DNA of 64,000 nucleotides, taken from contig JAGTXZ010000005.1 of the NCBI GenBank assembly GCA_018398575.1, forward strand, positions 186,001 to 250,000, read 5' to 3'. The notes beneath the pieces were generated by a model. It was not told the DNA's origin, did no database searches, and saw only the letters and a list, made by a program, of their open reading frames with translations. The translations under genes were made by a program, and so were the position numbers. Origin of the DNA: Ampelomyces quisqualis (lineage: Eukaryota > Ascomycota > Dothideomycetes > Pleosporales > Phaeosphaeriaceae). Of the stretch, positions 1-10,799 are shown one piece after another. Each line of letters opens with the position of its first letter. Position 1 is the first letter of the stretch.

Positions 1-990
1 GGGCGATGTAGGGTCGCCTGGTGCTCAAGACCAAACCTTCGTTGGCGAAGAGTTCGATGTTGGGCCTGGCTTCATCCGTCGACAACGCGAGGAGGAGGCC
101 ATCTGGCGGCGCAGAGTTGATGGCTGGGTCGGCGGACTCTGCGACAATGGCGAGCACAGAGGCGGATGGAGATGGGCGATCCGCGAGTTCGCTGCGAGTG
201 CTGGCGCATCACAGTATTGATGTTCCCGCCACTCCTGTACATGACCCACGACACACTTATGATTTTACGACAACTGCATCGCAAGCTTGATTACACGGCG
301 CGTTTTGTTTACCAATGGCACAGAAAGAGGACGATGTAATGATGGGCATTGGATCAAGGTTTTTTTGTCCAGATATCCAGAGTGTTATGATGGGTGTGCC
401 TGCTTGCATACAGGCCACCTCACTCTTTTTACGACGCATTTACGACTCATGACTTTTTGCATTAGATAATAAGGGCTTCGTTGCTCAGCGTAGACGAATC
501 ATGACGTCCGATTTTCAACCTTGGCATACTTTTCTTCAAGTCTCGTTCGTGAGCCCTGTTGCGCTGACAATACGCCAGTTGTTTACATGCACTACATACC
601 CACCGCTTGACAATAGGGCCCAACACGTGCCGTCGGACTGGCCTCACGCGCCCTTGGAGGGATTGACATGGACTCAGGTCGGGCTGGTGGAGAAGAGGGT
701 GGTTTGGCACGTCGATTGTTGTCAGTGCCACGCCAAATGTCGCGCAATGCATGTTTCCTTGTACGTAGACGTGGATCAGCTGGCGTCGTGGAAATGACTG
801 ATTGCTACAAAGTCCCAAGATGGATGGTGGTACATGCTACGACTTGCACTTGGGTGCCGTGGACATGTTCAAGCAGAGTAGACCGACCGTGAAGTTGGGG
901 TTGGCAAACGCGGGCCGGGTGTGCCGACGACTTCTTGTTCCCGCCACACTCACGGTGCAGGTGCCATCAGGCGACGAGAATCGCGGCCTG
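1..990. other. Left-edge stretch without a supported gene
   Basis: I see no convincing complete gene. On the minus strand one frame stays open from about position 208 to the left edge (about 69 codons, starting after a TGA at 209-211) with a protein-like composition. It has no ATG and could be an internal or early exon of a gene lying mostly outside the window. The plus strand is also open over the same bases, so openness alone proves little. The remaining 300-990 has only short overlapping frames and may hold the 3' end of the protease transcript that finishes at 991. Confidence 0.3.
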
Positions 991-1891
991 TTATAAGTTG
1001 CTGGTGATGAAGGACGAGAGCGCGCCAATGCTAGCGTATACACCGGGCTTGCCGGGCTGGGCACAGCCTGCACCCCAAGATACTATGCCAATGAGCGCCT
1101 TGTCTGGGCTGACAACAGGGCCGCCGCTATCGCCCTGGCAAGAGTCCTTGCCACCGGCATCCAAGCCAGCGCAGAACATGGTGTCGGTGATGGCCCGGGT
1201 GTTGTCGGAGTAGTTGTTGCTGCAGGTAGCGCGCGAGACAACGGGGACATCTACTTTGCGGAGGGTTGTGGAATCGGTGCCTCCCGAGGTTGTGTCTCCC
1301 CTTTGAGAAAAAGTGAGAATGATGCGAAGCAGCCCGACAACGGGAGGACTTACCAGCCATAGACGGTAGCAGTGGAGCCAGCGGCCGGGTCAGAACCTGG
1401 TGCAGCAAGGGCTGCGTAGCTAATCGTAGAGTTGGTCGCGACGACGGTCGAGAGCTTGATGATGGCTACGTCACTGTCCGAGGTTCCGTCGTTGTACTTG
1501 GGATGGAGCAAGATGGACGCAACTTGGGCAGTAGTTCCGCCTGAATTTCGATCCTAGATTGACGACTAAGTACTTTGCTGGTCTGGGTATTGAGACAATC
1601 ACTTACAAGCGATCCAGCACGAATACTGAACGTGGAATTGGTGCGACCAAAGTAGCAGTGAGCCGCACTCACAACCGTGTTGGCATTGAGCAGAGTACCA
1701 CCGCACAAGTGGCCAAATCCGGCCAATTGAACGCTCACCATGGACGGAAGGTCGCCTTGGGAAGCGGGAACGCCGCCGACGATGTCCGAGGGGCCCTCCT
1801 CCCAGTTGAAAGGAGGGTCGTCCCGAGGAATCGCTGCGCCAGAGATGAGGGCAGGCACCGCAAGGGCGGCGAAGACGGATTTAGCGAGCAT
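991..1891 (-). CDS. Secreted trypsin-like serine protease (S1 family)
   Basis: Three exons: 1891-1607, 1553-1354 and 1300-991, with introns opening GTAAGT; 264 aa. The N-terminus is a hydrophobic signal peptide (MLAKSVFAALAVPALISG) followed by a short propeptide ending before IVGG, the usual trypsin activation site. The catalytic triad is visible: His in SAAHC, Asp in SDVAII and Ser in GDSGGP. An Asp six residues before the catalytic Ser (KDSCQGDS) predicts cleavage after Lys/Arg. Length matches the chymotrypsin-fold family. An in-frame ATG exists at 2005, but I start at 1891 because that gives the signal peptide; a TATA-like TATAAG (1985-1980) lies about 90 nt upstream of it. The enzyme is probably an extracellular endopeptidase. 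Such proteases are common in plant-associated fungi; a role here is inference. Confidence 0.93.
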
Positions 1892-3134
1892 GATGGTAGT
1901 ATTGAAAGCGAAAGGCTGGAGACGTAGCGATGGAGAAAAGCCCACTGACTGGTCTCTAGGTGTAGATGGATCTCCCATTCTTATAGACCAGACCACAGGA
2001 GCCATAGGTTCGCGGCATCTCCGATTCCAACTAAAACAACCTCCCTATTCGGACGACTTGTGAGGTGTCGACGTAACCTCCAAGACCAGCGTACTTGAGC
2101 TCATACTGTTAGTTGCCCCGGTGTGGCACCAACAAGTGTGTGGACATGCCCGACAGGCAGCGTAAGTTGCTGGAAACCGCAAGGCTAGGACGATGGGAAG
2201 ACCAAACGGGCTTCAGCACCGCGATAGTCCTTTGTGTTGTAGAAGTCCATAATCTCCGATTGGCCGGGCATGGTAACCGATTAGGAAGGCTCAAACAAGT
2301 ATACTGTAGTCTGTGGTACCAGGCAAAAGGAGTGTACTAGACAGGGGCTGGGGGCGTGACTAGGGCCCTGATATTACCTACTAATCCCTGCTATTGTGCG
2401 GTTATTGAGTGCAAAAGCGGCTAATCGTAGGCAGGTAGGCATGGAACATTACAGTTTTCGTCTTCCCTAGGTAAAGATCCAAGTTCATTTCCGCTGACCT
2501 ACATTACCCCTGCTGGTACGAGGGACAAACATCGATATTCACTTCGACCTCTCTACTCTGTACCTATGGCGCATTAACGGACATACACTTCGCGAAAAGC
2601 CGAGTGCTCGTGGTACATTCGATCTAATGGTATTAATCAACTCAGGAGGCACCGATACGTTGTTGTAGTCTGTTGGTAGGTAAATACGCGCGAGTATCGC
2701 TGGCGCACGAGTAGTTAACGATGCAAAGATTAGCCTCCGTTCCCGGTCACGAGGCATGATAACAGAATACGGGTGTCAGTACATTGGCGGAGCGGTTTCT
2801 TGGCTGAGCGAATGATCAAGAAGAATAGTTGACGTGATGAGCGGTGGTCGAGTAGCGACCCCAAAAAGGCAAGAGCCAAGGCAAAGCGGAGCGCTTGGCG
2901 TGGGGGCTTGTGGAGTATGTCATGCATCCCCAACTGCCACAGCAGGTCTCTTCAATCCAGTGTTTACTTTTGCCCGAGCCTAATTCGCGTCCAGTGAGGC
3001 TGTGGTTCACCGAGGTAGATACGGCAAACACGAGCTAGGCAACAAAATTCCGCATTGACAAGTCACACGACAAACCTGTTTGACAGTCAACACTGGCCGC
3101 GCTCGATGCAGGATACTGCCTCCGAGTCTCCCGA
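1892..3134. other. Intergenic, no gene seen
   Basis: Contains the upstream region of the minus-strand protease (TATA-like element at 1980-1985) and the upstream region of the next plus-strand gene. Frames are short and mutually overlapping; none carries a recognisable motif. Confidence 0.5.
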
Positions 3135-3740
3135 ATGCCTGCCTCGAAAGTAAACCCCACCAGTTTAACTATTCTGTGTCTCTCAGGATTCGTCACGTTG
3201 TGGCTATTGGGGCTTTTCTCAGCACACGCCATGGACAATATCCCTTTCCCTTTTACAATCGAGATCGGGGGCAAGCCAATCGCGAAAGCCCATGTAGGCG
3301 CGCAAGACCACACCCAGGCAGAACTCGGACAAGAACCAGCCGTATTTAGCCTCGCGAACGGTCGACTGCAAAATGGAGATTGGATCATGGGCCGAGACAT
3401 TACGGAGAATCGCAGCTTCCTGCCCAAGCAGGTGTCGTGGTACAAGGCGAACGCGGAGAACGAGCGACGAGTCCAGCCTGTCACGGTCAAGAAGGAGGCA
3501 AGCCACTATCAACTGATCTTTACCAGTATGTATCCCGTCTGACGTTGGTATCGACTGATTAACATGTACATGCTGATGATATTCACAGAAGGAAAGCTGA
3601 TGGCCGATGAGGATGGATTGATTCTAGTTGATCTACTTGGTGGTGAGTAATAGAGCCAGTGTTTTCCATGCTCCGCTGTGCATACTCACGAGTGTGCAGA
3701 ATCGAACTCCGAAGTAAAAGTGGTTCCTCGGGAGAATTGA
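3135..3740 (+). CDS. Small secreted or membrane-anchored protein, function unknown
   Basis: Three exons: 3135-3525, 3589-3642 and 3700-3740, giving 161 aa. Both introns have clean GTATGT/GTGAGT donors and cacag/gcag acceptors, and the joined frame stays open to a TGA. Residues about 10-32 form a hydrophobic stretch (LTILCLSGFVTLWLLGLFSA) that reads as a signal peptide, possibly a signal anchor. The mature part is hydrophilic, looks beta-rich, has one NRS N-glycosylation sequon and no cysteine. I do not recognise a family. The size and export signal fit a small secreted protein, but the lack of cysteines is unlike typical apoplastic effectors, so an effector role is only a possibility. Confidence 0.7.
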
Positions 3741-4355
3741 CGAACTTTGTCGTGAAGAATCCTATGGACCGCCGACACTCGATACAGTCGCCACCTAAAC
3801 ATCACTATGCATAAAAAACAATGAGGCGAGACTGCTATGTGCGAGCCAATCGATCTCTGGTTTCTGCAGCAGAATGTTGATGACCATCGCATTGTGTGGA
3901 CTTGCTCCCTTTGTCGCTTTGTTCTTTGTTCGAGCAGCGACTTGGTACGTATGCTTTGTTTGTTCCCATATCTCAGTGATGATGATTTCGTGCTCGAGTG
4001 ATTTATATGGAGTCGAGCTCATGGGAAAGTCGCTCTCATATCTAGTCGAAGCGTGATAGTCAGCGCTGGGGTCTAGGAGGCACGAGAGGATTGATGATCG
4101 TGAGGTATCCCAATATCTGTTCCCTAGATCCTTGAGAGAAGGCGAGACAACGGGATCTTTGAAAATTGTGTAGAAGCCATAGACAATGGACATGCAGTCG
4201 CTTTCATGACGGGGCGCTGAAAGAAGTCCAATGCAACCGTTGAACAATGCAACAATGCGGACCATCTCATGCCGTCCTCTATATCCAGGACACCACGTCT
4301 GCTCAGGTCAAGACAAGTCATTCCAAAACCTAGAAACCTAAAATTTCAAATCACA
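3741..4355. other. Intergenic; possible minus-strand frame
   Basis: A 156-codon frame with an ATG start occupies 4265-3795 on the minus strand. It has no recognisable domain or supporting context, and would be divergent from the USP-like gene with a 90-nt gap. I regard it as unproven. The rest is probably promoter for the USP-like gene. Confidence 0.3.
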
Positions 4356-5512
4356 ATGCCTCCACGAAATTCCGGGACATCCATGGCCGCGGACTTTGTG
4401 CTTAAGAGTAATCTCCAACGCCAGCGTGATAACTATGTAAGTGCTAAACCCTCGTTTTGATTGCAGTATATTGAGACTAACATCGAAACTAGGGCTTCAA
4501 GATCAGTAAAAAATGGCTGCCCCGAGGCGCACGACTCAATCGCCGACCTCGTGGCTTCCAATCCACAAACGGCCCACTTGGCCATGCACGGCAGCATTGC
4601 TACCAGAACGTTGTACATCAAGCATTGATGCACACGCCAATCTTTGTACGGTGGATAACCTCACACAACAAGCCTGAGCAAGACGACCATGATGCAGACA
4701 ATTGTGTCATGTGTTCGTACAAGTCGCTTGCGCAGAGGTATTGGAACGATGTGGCGCCTGTAGTAACACCGTTTGCCCACAACGATCCTGCGGTGCTTCA
4801 GATTGCGAATGCGGCAGCAATGGCCAATCCCGTGGCGTTTGGTCAGGGCCCTGGAGAAGCTGCCTTTTTCTACGAATGGGTTACCGATCAGATGCAGTAT
4901 CATGTGCCCATCACAGGGTTCCCTCCGGGAGAGACGCAGAACCAGCATTGGAACGAGGAGCAGGCTGCGCTGTTCCGACTTGATTATCATCGTGAGCAGA
5001 CGTGCCAGAACTGTTTCAGATTGGAAGAGGCAGACGAGCATACTGATTTGATGGAAGTGCCAGTAATCCCAACAATGAGGCTGTGGGACATCCTAGACCA
5101 TGAGTTTTTCAGAGAGGAATCGTATTCGTATTGTGTAGCTTGTCATAGACACGAGATGCACAATGTGCAACGGAAGATCACTGCAGCACCACAGGTACTG
5201 AGGATCCATGTCAACCTCCTGCAAATGGACAATGGGCAACTCGTCAAAAATATGCAAGGCTGGGGTGTTGATTGCGCGCTTGACCTGAGAAAATTCCAGC
5301 TTCAGACGGGGTTACCCCTGGATTATCAACTAAGCAGTGCTATTGCGCATGGTGGTGACTCGGCGTACAATATCCCCCTAGTTCCATTGCAGGAAGCAGT
5401 GGTCAACGAGTGTGGTGAGTATGAAGATATTGGCGCTTCGTCCGGAGAAAAGGAAGAAGAGCGAAGTGCGTTGAACAGACATTATTCACCTTCAATCTCT
5501 TCAGTCGAGGCT

Positions 5513-5544
<32 letters not shown>

Positions 5545-5890
5545 TTCAGAGGCCACTATATCGATCGCGGATTCAGATGACCACATCGGGTATCTGCCCC
5601 GGGTGAATCACCATAATAACAATGGCGTAGCCGCAGAAGTCGCTGAGGAGAGTGGCCCACCGCATGGGCATTACTTGATCAACGTGCAAGGCCCAGATGA
5701 CTGCTCACATGTCTCCGAGGACCACTCGAGACTGTTGGCCGACAACCTCTTGACTGCGAATCCGCAGCGTCCGACTGACGGCATGTGTCACATGGCGCGC
5801 GGGTACCAGGTGGTGGTTCTCACTTACATAAGGAGGTCGTTGACCGGGCAAGCGGCTAAGCAGGAGAGGGATTTGATCCCGCCATGGTAG
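4356..5890 (+). CDS. Divergent ubiquitin carboxyl-terminal hydrolase (USP/UCH-like)
   Basis: Two exons, 4356-4436 and 4493-5890; 492 aa. Exon 2 begins immediately after an actag acceptor and adds a Cys-box-like segment (QHCYQNVVHQALMHTPIF) resembling the USP nucleophile box NTCYMNSxLQxL. Near the C-terminus GHYLINVQGPDD resembles the USP His box GHYTAYVR, followed by an acidic SED and a second half of the box (MARGYQVVVLTY). Paired cysteines (CVMC, CQNC, CVAC) between the boxes look like a zinc-binding fingers region. An acidic run (ten or so Glu) at about residues 300-320 splits the domain, as insertions often do in USPs. The Cys box is degenerate: the conserved Gly-Asn-Thr before Cys is Arg-Gln-His. 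It may be a weakened or inactive deubiquitinase. Substrate unknown. Confidence 0.72.
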
Positions 5891-7129
5891 TAGCGATAAA
5901 GAGTGCGCACAGGAGAATGTTTTCCTACACTGGTTGTGATTCGTTTAGATGTTTTTTGTTGAGTTTGTTTGGCGTAGTATGGATGCAGTTTGGCTGCTAT
6001 AGTTTTTTGTTTTGTGTATCCGCTTGCCATGCCAAATTCCACCGTCTGCTGAGTACATCCAAGCTTTGTGCGGTGCTTCTTCCCTTTTCCTTCTCCTCAC
6101 GATTTATGCGCGTTACGGCCGCGGCGAGACCGATCGACACGGCAAAGATGGGATCGAGGCTCCTGAGCATTAATTAGTGCTGTATCTAGCGAGATTGGCA
6201 CAGACAGCATACTTGGAGATGATGTATTGGTAGGACATGCTTGCAGCAGAGTTTGATATGTGGTACTACAGGTATTGCGATAGACAGAAGCCAACGTCGT
6301 AGTCAGTACATAGAGATTTCTTGCCCTTCGTGTTGGTGGGGAAGATGGTTGGCTCAGTCACAATGTGTAAAGTTGTTGAAGTCTCGATAAACTTCTTGAA
6401 GCGTGGAGCCTGGGATCGGCGTCCCGCAGCTGCAATTAGCGTTTTAGCGTGGCCCGTGCTAGACGGCGCGTTGAAGCTTCCCCACGAATGCGGACGCGGC
6501 CAGGTTCGGGGTCGCACCATCCCGGAGCAGATGTATGTGAAAAGGAGCTTGAAACAACGCTGGTGCATAGAACCATACGGGTCTTTGAGACTCCAAAGGC
6601 TGCACGCCGGTACCTACGCAACAAAGTCTCGGACGATGTCGTCATAGGTCCGAGGCCGAATGAGCCGCAAGTCACGCGCGCAGGTCAGCAAGAACATCTT
6701 CACGGGCGCATGGCTATGTCACAACGTACAGCAGCAGGATACCGGAACTCGGAGCAGTTCCAGGGCATCGAGTTTAGGACGATACAATTGAACTACAGTT
6801 GCTACACAAGATGAAGAACCAAGCGGTGCCGGTAGCCACCTCTCGGTGTGACTAGTTCTGTCTACGCAGGCGCCCCGACAACTGTGACATTTGCCCATTC
6901 TGACCGCCGGTTCTGCGTGCATTTCCTCTCCAAACGCAGGAGAAAGCAGTCTTACGTAGGGTCCCGAGAGAACAACTGCCGCACCGCCTCGCCCATAGTA
7001 GATGTCGTCGTTCATCCCAGCCATGATGTAGTGTTGCAGCAAGTGATAAAGGAAATCCTGAATATCCGAAAACGCCATAGTGCCTCGACGCCGTCGAAGA
7101 CTGTATAGGGAGAAAGAAAGCGGAGAGAC
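5891..7129. other. Intergenic, no gene seen
   Basis: Holds the 3' flanks of the USP-like gene (T-rich to about 6015) and of ATG8. Frames of 80-120 codons occur on both strands but overlap each other and show no motif, no splice pattern and no consistent composition. Confidence 0.5.
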
Positions 7130-7609
7130 TCAGATCGCCTCGCCGAACGTGTTTTCGCCCGAGTAGCTGCAGACTCGTTAGCACAGCTATTGTCTGTCAA
7201 GGAAAGGCATGTGTGACGCACGTGATGTAGAGGAAGCCGTCCTCATCCTTGTGCTCCTCGTATATCGAGCTCATCAGAGCGGCGGTGGGTGGGAGGACTT
7301 CATCCACAAAGATGAAGATGGCCTTCTCGGGCGACAGCTTGATGCGCTTGCGGATCACGTACACAAACTGGCCGACAGTGAGATCTGCCGGTACGAGGTA
7401 CTTCTTCTTGTCGATGGTTGCGATGTCCGACTTCTCGACCTTCTCGCAGATAACCTGTCGCGAGTTAGCTTTCGTGTGCTTGATAGAGGCGAGAGCGATG
7501 CTTCTGCAGGCAGACGTACGGGAATGCGGTCGTTGTACTTCTGGCGGATGCGCTCCGCCTCAGCCTTGCGCTTCTCGAACGGGTGCTCGTCCTTGAACTT
7601 GGAACGCAT
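7130..7609 (-). CDS. atg8: Autophagy ubiquitin-like modifier Atg8
   Basis: Three exons: 7609-7520, 7454-7222 and 7166-7130; 119 aa. The protein starts [20 protein letters not shown] and ends [11 protein letters not shown], so the Gly exposed by Atg4 cleavage is followed by a three-residue tail. It is conjugated to phosphatidylethanolamine on autophagosomal membranes and binds cargo receptors. The N-terminal helices, the DRIPVICEK strand and the [14 protein letters not shown] core are all intact. Introns have GTACGT and GTGCGT donors; the last coding exon is only 37 nt. It is divergently arranged with HEM13 (886 nt apart). Identity is near certain from the sequence. Confidence 0.98.
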
Positions 7610-8495
7610 GTTGAGTGTGGAGATAGTGTTTCTGTGGTTGGGTCTGGCTAGAAGTGGCGGTAACGTATGTGAGGTGAGCGTGGTGTGGCGTGGCCGAGGA
7701 GATGTGTAGGATCGAGGCAGGCGGCGGTGAGAGGGCACTTAAGAGAGCGGGGCGGCGCAAGGCAGCATAGCTTGCCAATCATTGCTTATGTAAAACAGGC
7801 CAGCTTCACAACGACCATTCACTACTGCCCACCTGCGAGATACGCCTGAGTAGGTAGACTAGTCTTTCGTCATGCCAGCACCGCCCTTCCATTGTCGCGC
7901 GGACAAAGTGACCAACTTCCTTTCATGGCTGTGCTTGACGCCGCCCGCCCCAAGTCACTTGCTCCGAACCGCATGACCTGACCATCTTGAGTCATCCGCC
8001 CAAGTACAGTTCTATACGTCGAGACGTCATGATTCAAGGCCGTTGGTCTCAGGAGGCAGGCCGATTCTCCATATGTATTGTGTTGGCGGGCGTGGCGGGT
8101 GGAAATCGCCTTGATGGCGGCCGGCACGCGTGGGCTCTGAGTACGAATCGTGTACGGAGTATACCACAAAGTCTTCGTACGCTTCTACTACTGTATGGAC
8201 ACGGGAATAGTGAACAGCTTCCTTGAGTTACGCAGCCACTTTAACTCAGCTGGTCGCAGAAGGAGCTGCACGTGAATGACACACACCAGAGCTAATTTGT
8301 CGTGTTTGCATCAGAGTGCCTCGGTACGTACCTGGATGATGATGCGCCCACTGTGATGTGATGGCCAACCACTTTCTTCGCGACAGCTTTTCGCAGCCCA
8401 CAAAACTTGAGGTCGAATCTCCTCCAGCACGCCGGTTCTTCCCATCTATGGTCGAGTCCTAACCTCCGTATTCATCTGGCCACCGATTGTCCAGC
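7610..8495. promoter_or_regulatory. Divergent upstream region of ATG8 and HEM13
   Basis: Contains one copy of the recurring TACGGAGTA motif (8153-8161) and, 34 nt before the HEM13 start, a minimal upstream ORF (8448-8462, ATG GTC GAG TCC TAA). No coding frame is supported. Whether the uORF lies in the HEM13 transcript depends on the unseen transcription start. Confidence 0.45.
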
Positions 8496-9821
8496 ATGCC
8501 ACCATTCCAACCTTGGCTCCGTGTCCCAAGAGCTCTCGAGCTTTCACACAGCTATGCGTCGCGACCAACAATACGGCCGGATGTGTACCGGCGCGCGCTC
8601 AAACCGTCGCCGCGAAGATGCATGTCCGACTTACCACCTAAGAAGAAGCCAGATCCCCTAGAAGCATGGCGAAATCCACCACCAAGCAAATGGCCCAACC
8701 GCATACGGCTGTTGATGTTGCCATTCATTGGAGCTATGATCTACTCTATGGTATGCTTGGAGCTTCTCCGTGGCCTAGTAGGTCTCTTCTCACCCCAGCA
8801 GTGGACAGATGACTCCATCAAGACCGAAACACCCACAATCGCGCAGAAAGACGAGCTTCTCAAGCGCGAGAACGGCGTGTCCGAGCAGTCGCCCATGCGC
8901 CTACGAATGGAGCAATTCATAAAACAGCAACAGAAGCAAATAGTCTCAGAGCTCGAAAAGGTCGACGGCACAAAATTCCAAATCGACTCATGGCAGCGCC
9001 CAGAAGGTGGAGGCGGCATAACCTGCGTCCTCCAAGACGGCAAAGTCTTTGAAAAAGGCGGAGTCAATACCTCAGTCGTATACGGCCGCCTCCCCCGCGC
9101 CGCAATACAAAAGATGCGCGTCAACCACAAAGCTCTCGATCCCGACGTCGAGTCGCTCGAATTCTTCGCCGCAGGCCTATCCATGGTCCTCCATCCGCAC
9201 AACCCCAACGCACCCACCGTACACCTGAACTACCGATACTTTGAAACCGCCGACGAGGCAGGCAATACCAATGCATGGTGGTACGGCGGCGGCTGCGATC
9301 TCACGCCCTCATACCTCTACGACGAAGACGCGATACACTTCCACAGCACTATCAAAGGCGCATGCGAGAAGCACGACAAGGCATACTACCCACGCTTCAA
9401 GAGGTGGTGTGACGAGTACTTCAACAACAAACACCGCGGCGAGACGCGCGGCATAGGAGGCATCTTCTTCGACGACCTCGACGAGACGGAGAAGGACCAA
9501 GAACAGCTGTTTAGTTTCGTGCAGGACTGCTTATCTGCGTTTTTGCCATCGTACCTGCCCATCATCAACAAGCGCAAAGACATGCCGTTTACAGACGAGA
9601 TGAAGCATTGGCAGCAGATTAGGCGGGGACGATATGTAGAGTTTAATCTCGTGCATGATCGCGGCACGGCGTTTGGATTGAATACGCCTGGCGCAAGGGT
9701 GGAGAGTATCCTGATGAGTTTGCCGCTGACAGCGAGGTGGCAGTATATGCATGCGCCGGAGAAGGGCACAAGGGAAGAAAGATTGTTAGATGTGTTGAGG
9801 GAGCCGAGGGAGTGGGTGTAA
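8496..9821 (+). CDS. hem13: Coproporphyrinogen III oxidase (oxygen-dependent)
   Basis: Single exon, 441 aa. It catalyses oxidative decarboxylation of coproporphyrinogen III to protoporphyrinogen IX in heme synthesis, using O2. The family signature is complete: KRWCDEYF then HRGETRGIGGIFFDD (about residues 303-328). YGGGCDLTPSY (about 262-272) and RRGRYVEFNLVHDRGT (about 376-391) form the substrate pocket. The core starts near residue 130. The first 100 residues hold an Arg-rich, presequence-like start and a strong hydrophobic segment (about 69-97), suggesting targeting to and anchoring in mitochondria, unlike the cytosolic budding-yeast enzyme. I start at the ATG at 8496; a TTG lies three codons upstream in frame. 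A four-codon uORF precedes it. Heme links it to the cytochrome oxidase gene that follows. Confidence 0.97.
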   Translation: MPPFQPWLRVPRALELSHSYASRPTIRPDVYRRALKPSPRRCMSDLPPKKKPDPLEAWRNPPPSKWPNRIRLLMLPFIGAMIYSMVCLELLRGLVGLFSPQQWTDDSIKTETPTIAQKDELLKRENGVSEQSPMRLRMEQFIKQQQKQIVSELEKVDGTKFQIDSWQRPEGGGGITCVLQDGKVFEKGGVNTSVVYGRLPRAAIQKMRVNHKALDPDVESLEFFAAGLSMVLHPHNPNAPTVHLNYRYFETADEAGNTNAWWYGGGCDLTPSYLYDEDAIHFHSTIKGACEKHDKAYYPRFKRWCDEYFNNKHRGETRGIGGIFFDDLDETEKDQEQLFSFVQDCLSAFLPSYLPIINKRKDMPFTDEMKHWQQIRRGRYVEFNLVHDRGTAFGLNTPGARVESILMSLPLTARWQYMHAPEKGTREERLLDVLREPREWV

Positions 9822-10799
9822 AGAGTAGCCGCCGTCCATCATGTGAATATAGTTGAATGAAATGCATCTGTTCGTTCATCGCTCGCGTCAATTCATTGTG
9901 CAAGTCCTTTTCCCATATTCTCACGTGCATCTCACGCCGGCCGCGCTTCGTCACTCGCTGACATTCCTCATTGAGGGCGCGTGTACGCCGCTGACACGCC
10001 CTCGGTCACCGTGGCGAAGACCATCACATACGGCCGCGGATATCGCCATCTCATCGTGCGTGCTGCCGTCAGCTACGTCCCATTCTTGCGCAGTCGTGTT
10101 GGGATCTGCCTGTGTTTTGTGCCCGGTGGGTGTGGTCTGGGAGACTTGTGACGTAGCTGGTGCATAACAGGGTCCTTTGCTTGTCGATACACAAATACTA
10201 CGTTGTTTCAAAGGTGTGTTTCCTCCAGAATGCTGTGGTGCTAGGAATACTATCGGCGTGGGGATAGGCAGTGATGCTGAATCGATTTGGCGGGATTCAT
10301 GGACATATCGCATATTCTGGTTAGTAAGCAACTTCGCACTCGCTGTGAGTCCAAGTGTCAGACCACGGCTACATTACGGTGGCTTGTCGGGATACAAGCG
10401 GCCATTTTGCTGTTGTGCGAATATTAGCTCAGCAGATCGGTGGTGTGATGCCGCCTACATGGTGCCGAAAACCTGTAAGATATCTGTTGATCGCAATCAG
10501 CTCGTCAAACACATCGAGTGAAATACGTGCGATCATTCTGAATTTGACAGCGCGTGAATTAAAAGCGGCACTATGAGTACAATGTGCTTTATGCACAGGG
10601 ACTGAGTTGGGAGACGCAAGGAGTTGGAACGCGCAAATGCCTCTAAATTCTGTACACTGAGGACTAATATGACAGTGGCTGTCGCCCTCTCAGTCTCCTG
10701 TAGGTTGCACACAGACAGTACCAAGCAAAGATTTGACCCAAGGAAATGAGGTATCGGTATTGGTTTAGAGTGTGTGCTGTGACACAATGATCAATTCTT
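9822..10799. other. Intergenic between convergent HEM13 and COX5
   Basis: The two genes point toward each other, so this should hold both 3' untranslated regions. Nothing coding is supported; frames are short with no motif. Confidence 0.5.

Noticed and set aside
21..290. Plus-strand frame of 89 codons and a minus-strand open frame at the left edge
   Set aside because: Both strands are open over the same bases, there is no motif, and the minus frame lacks an ATG.
462..818. 118-codon minus-strand frame
   Set aside because: Overlaps open plus frames, composition is atypical and no domain is seen.
3795..4265. 156-codon minus-strand frame with an ATG
   Set aside because: No recognisable feature, and it would crowd the USP-like promoter. 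Kept only as a note.
991..6000. Idea of a secreted-protein island (protease plus small secreted protein)
   Set aside because: Only two secreted genes, on opposite strands, with a ubiquitin-hydrolase-like gene next; no cluster signature.
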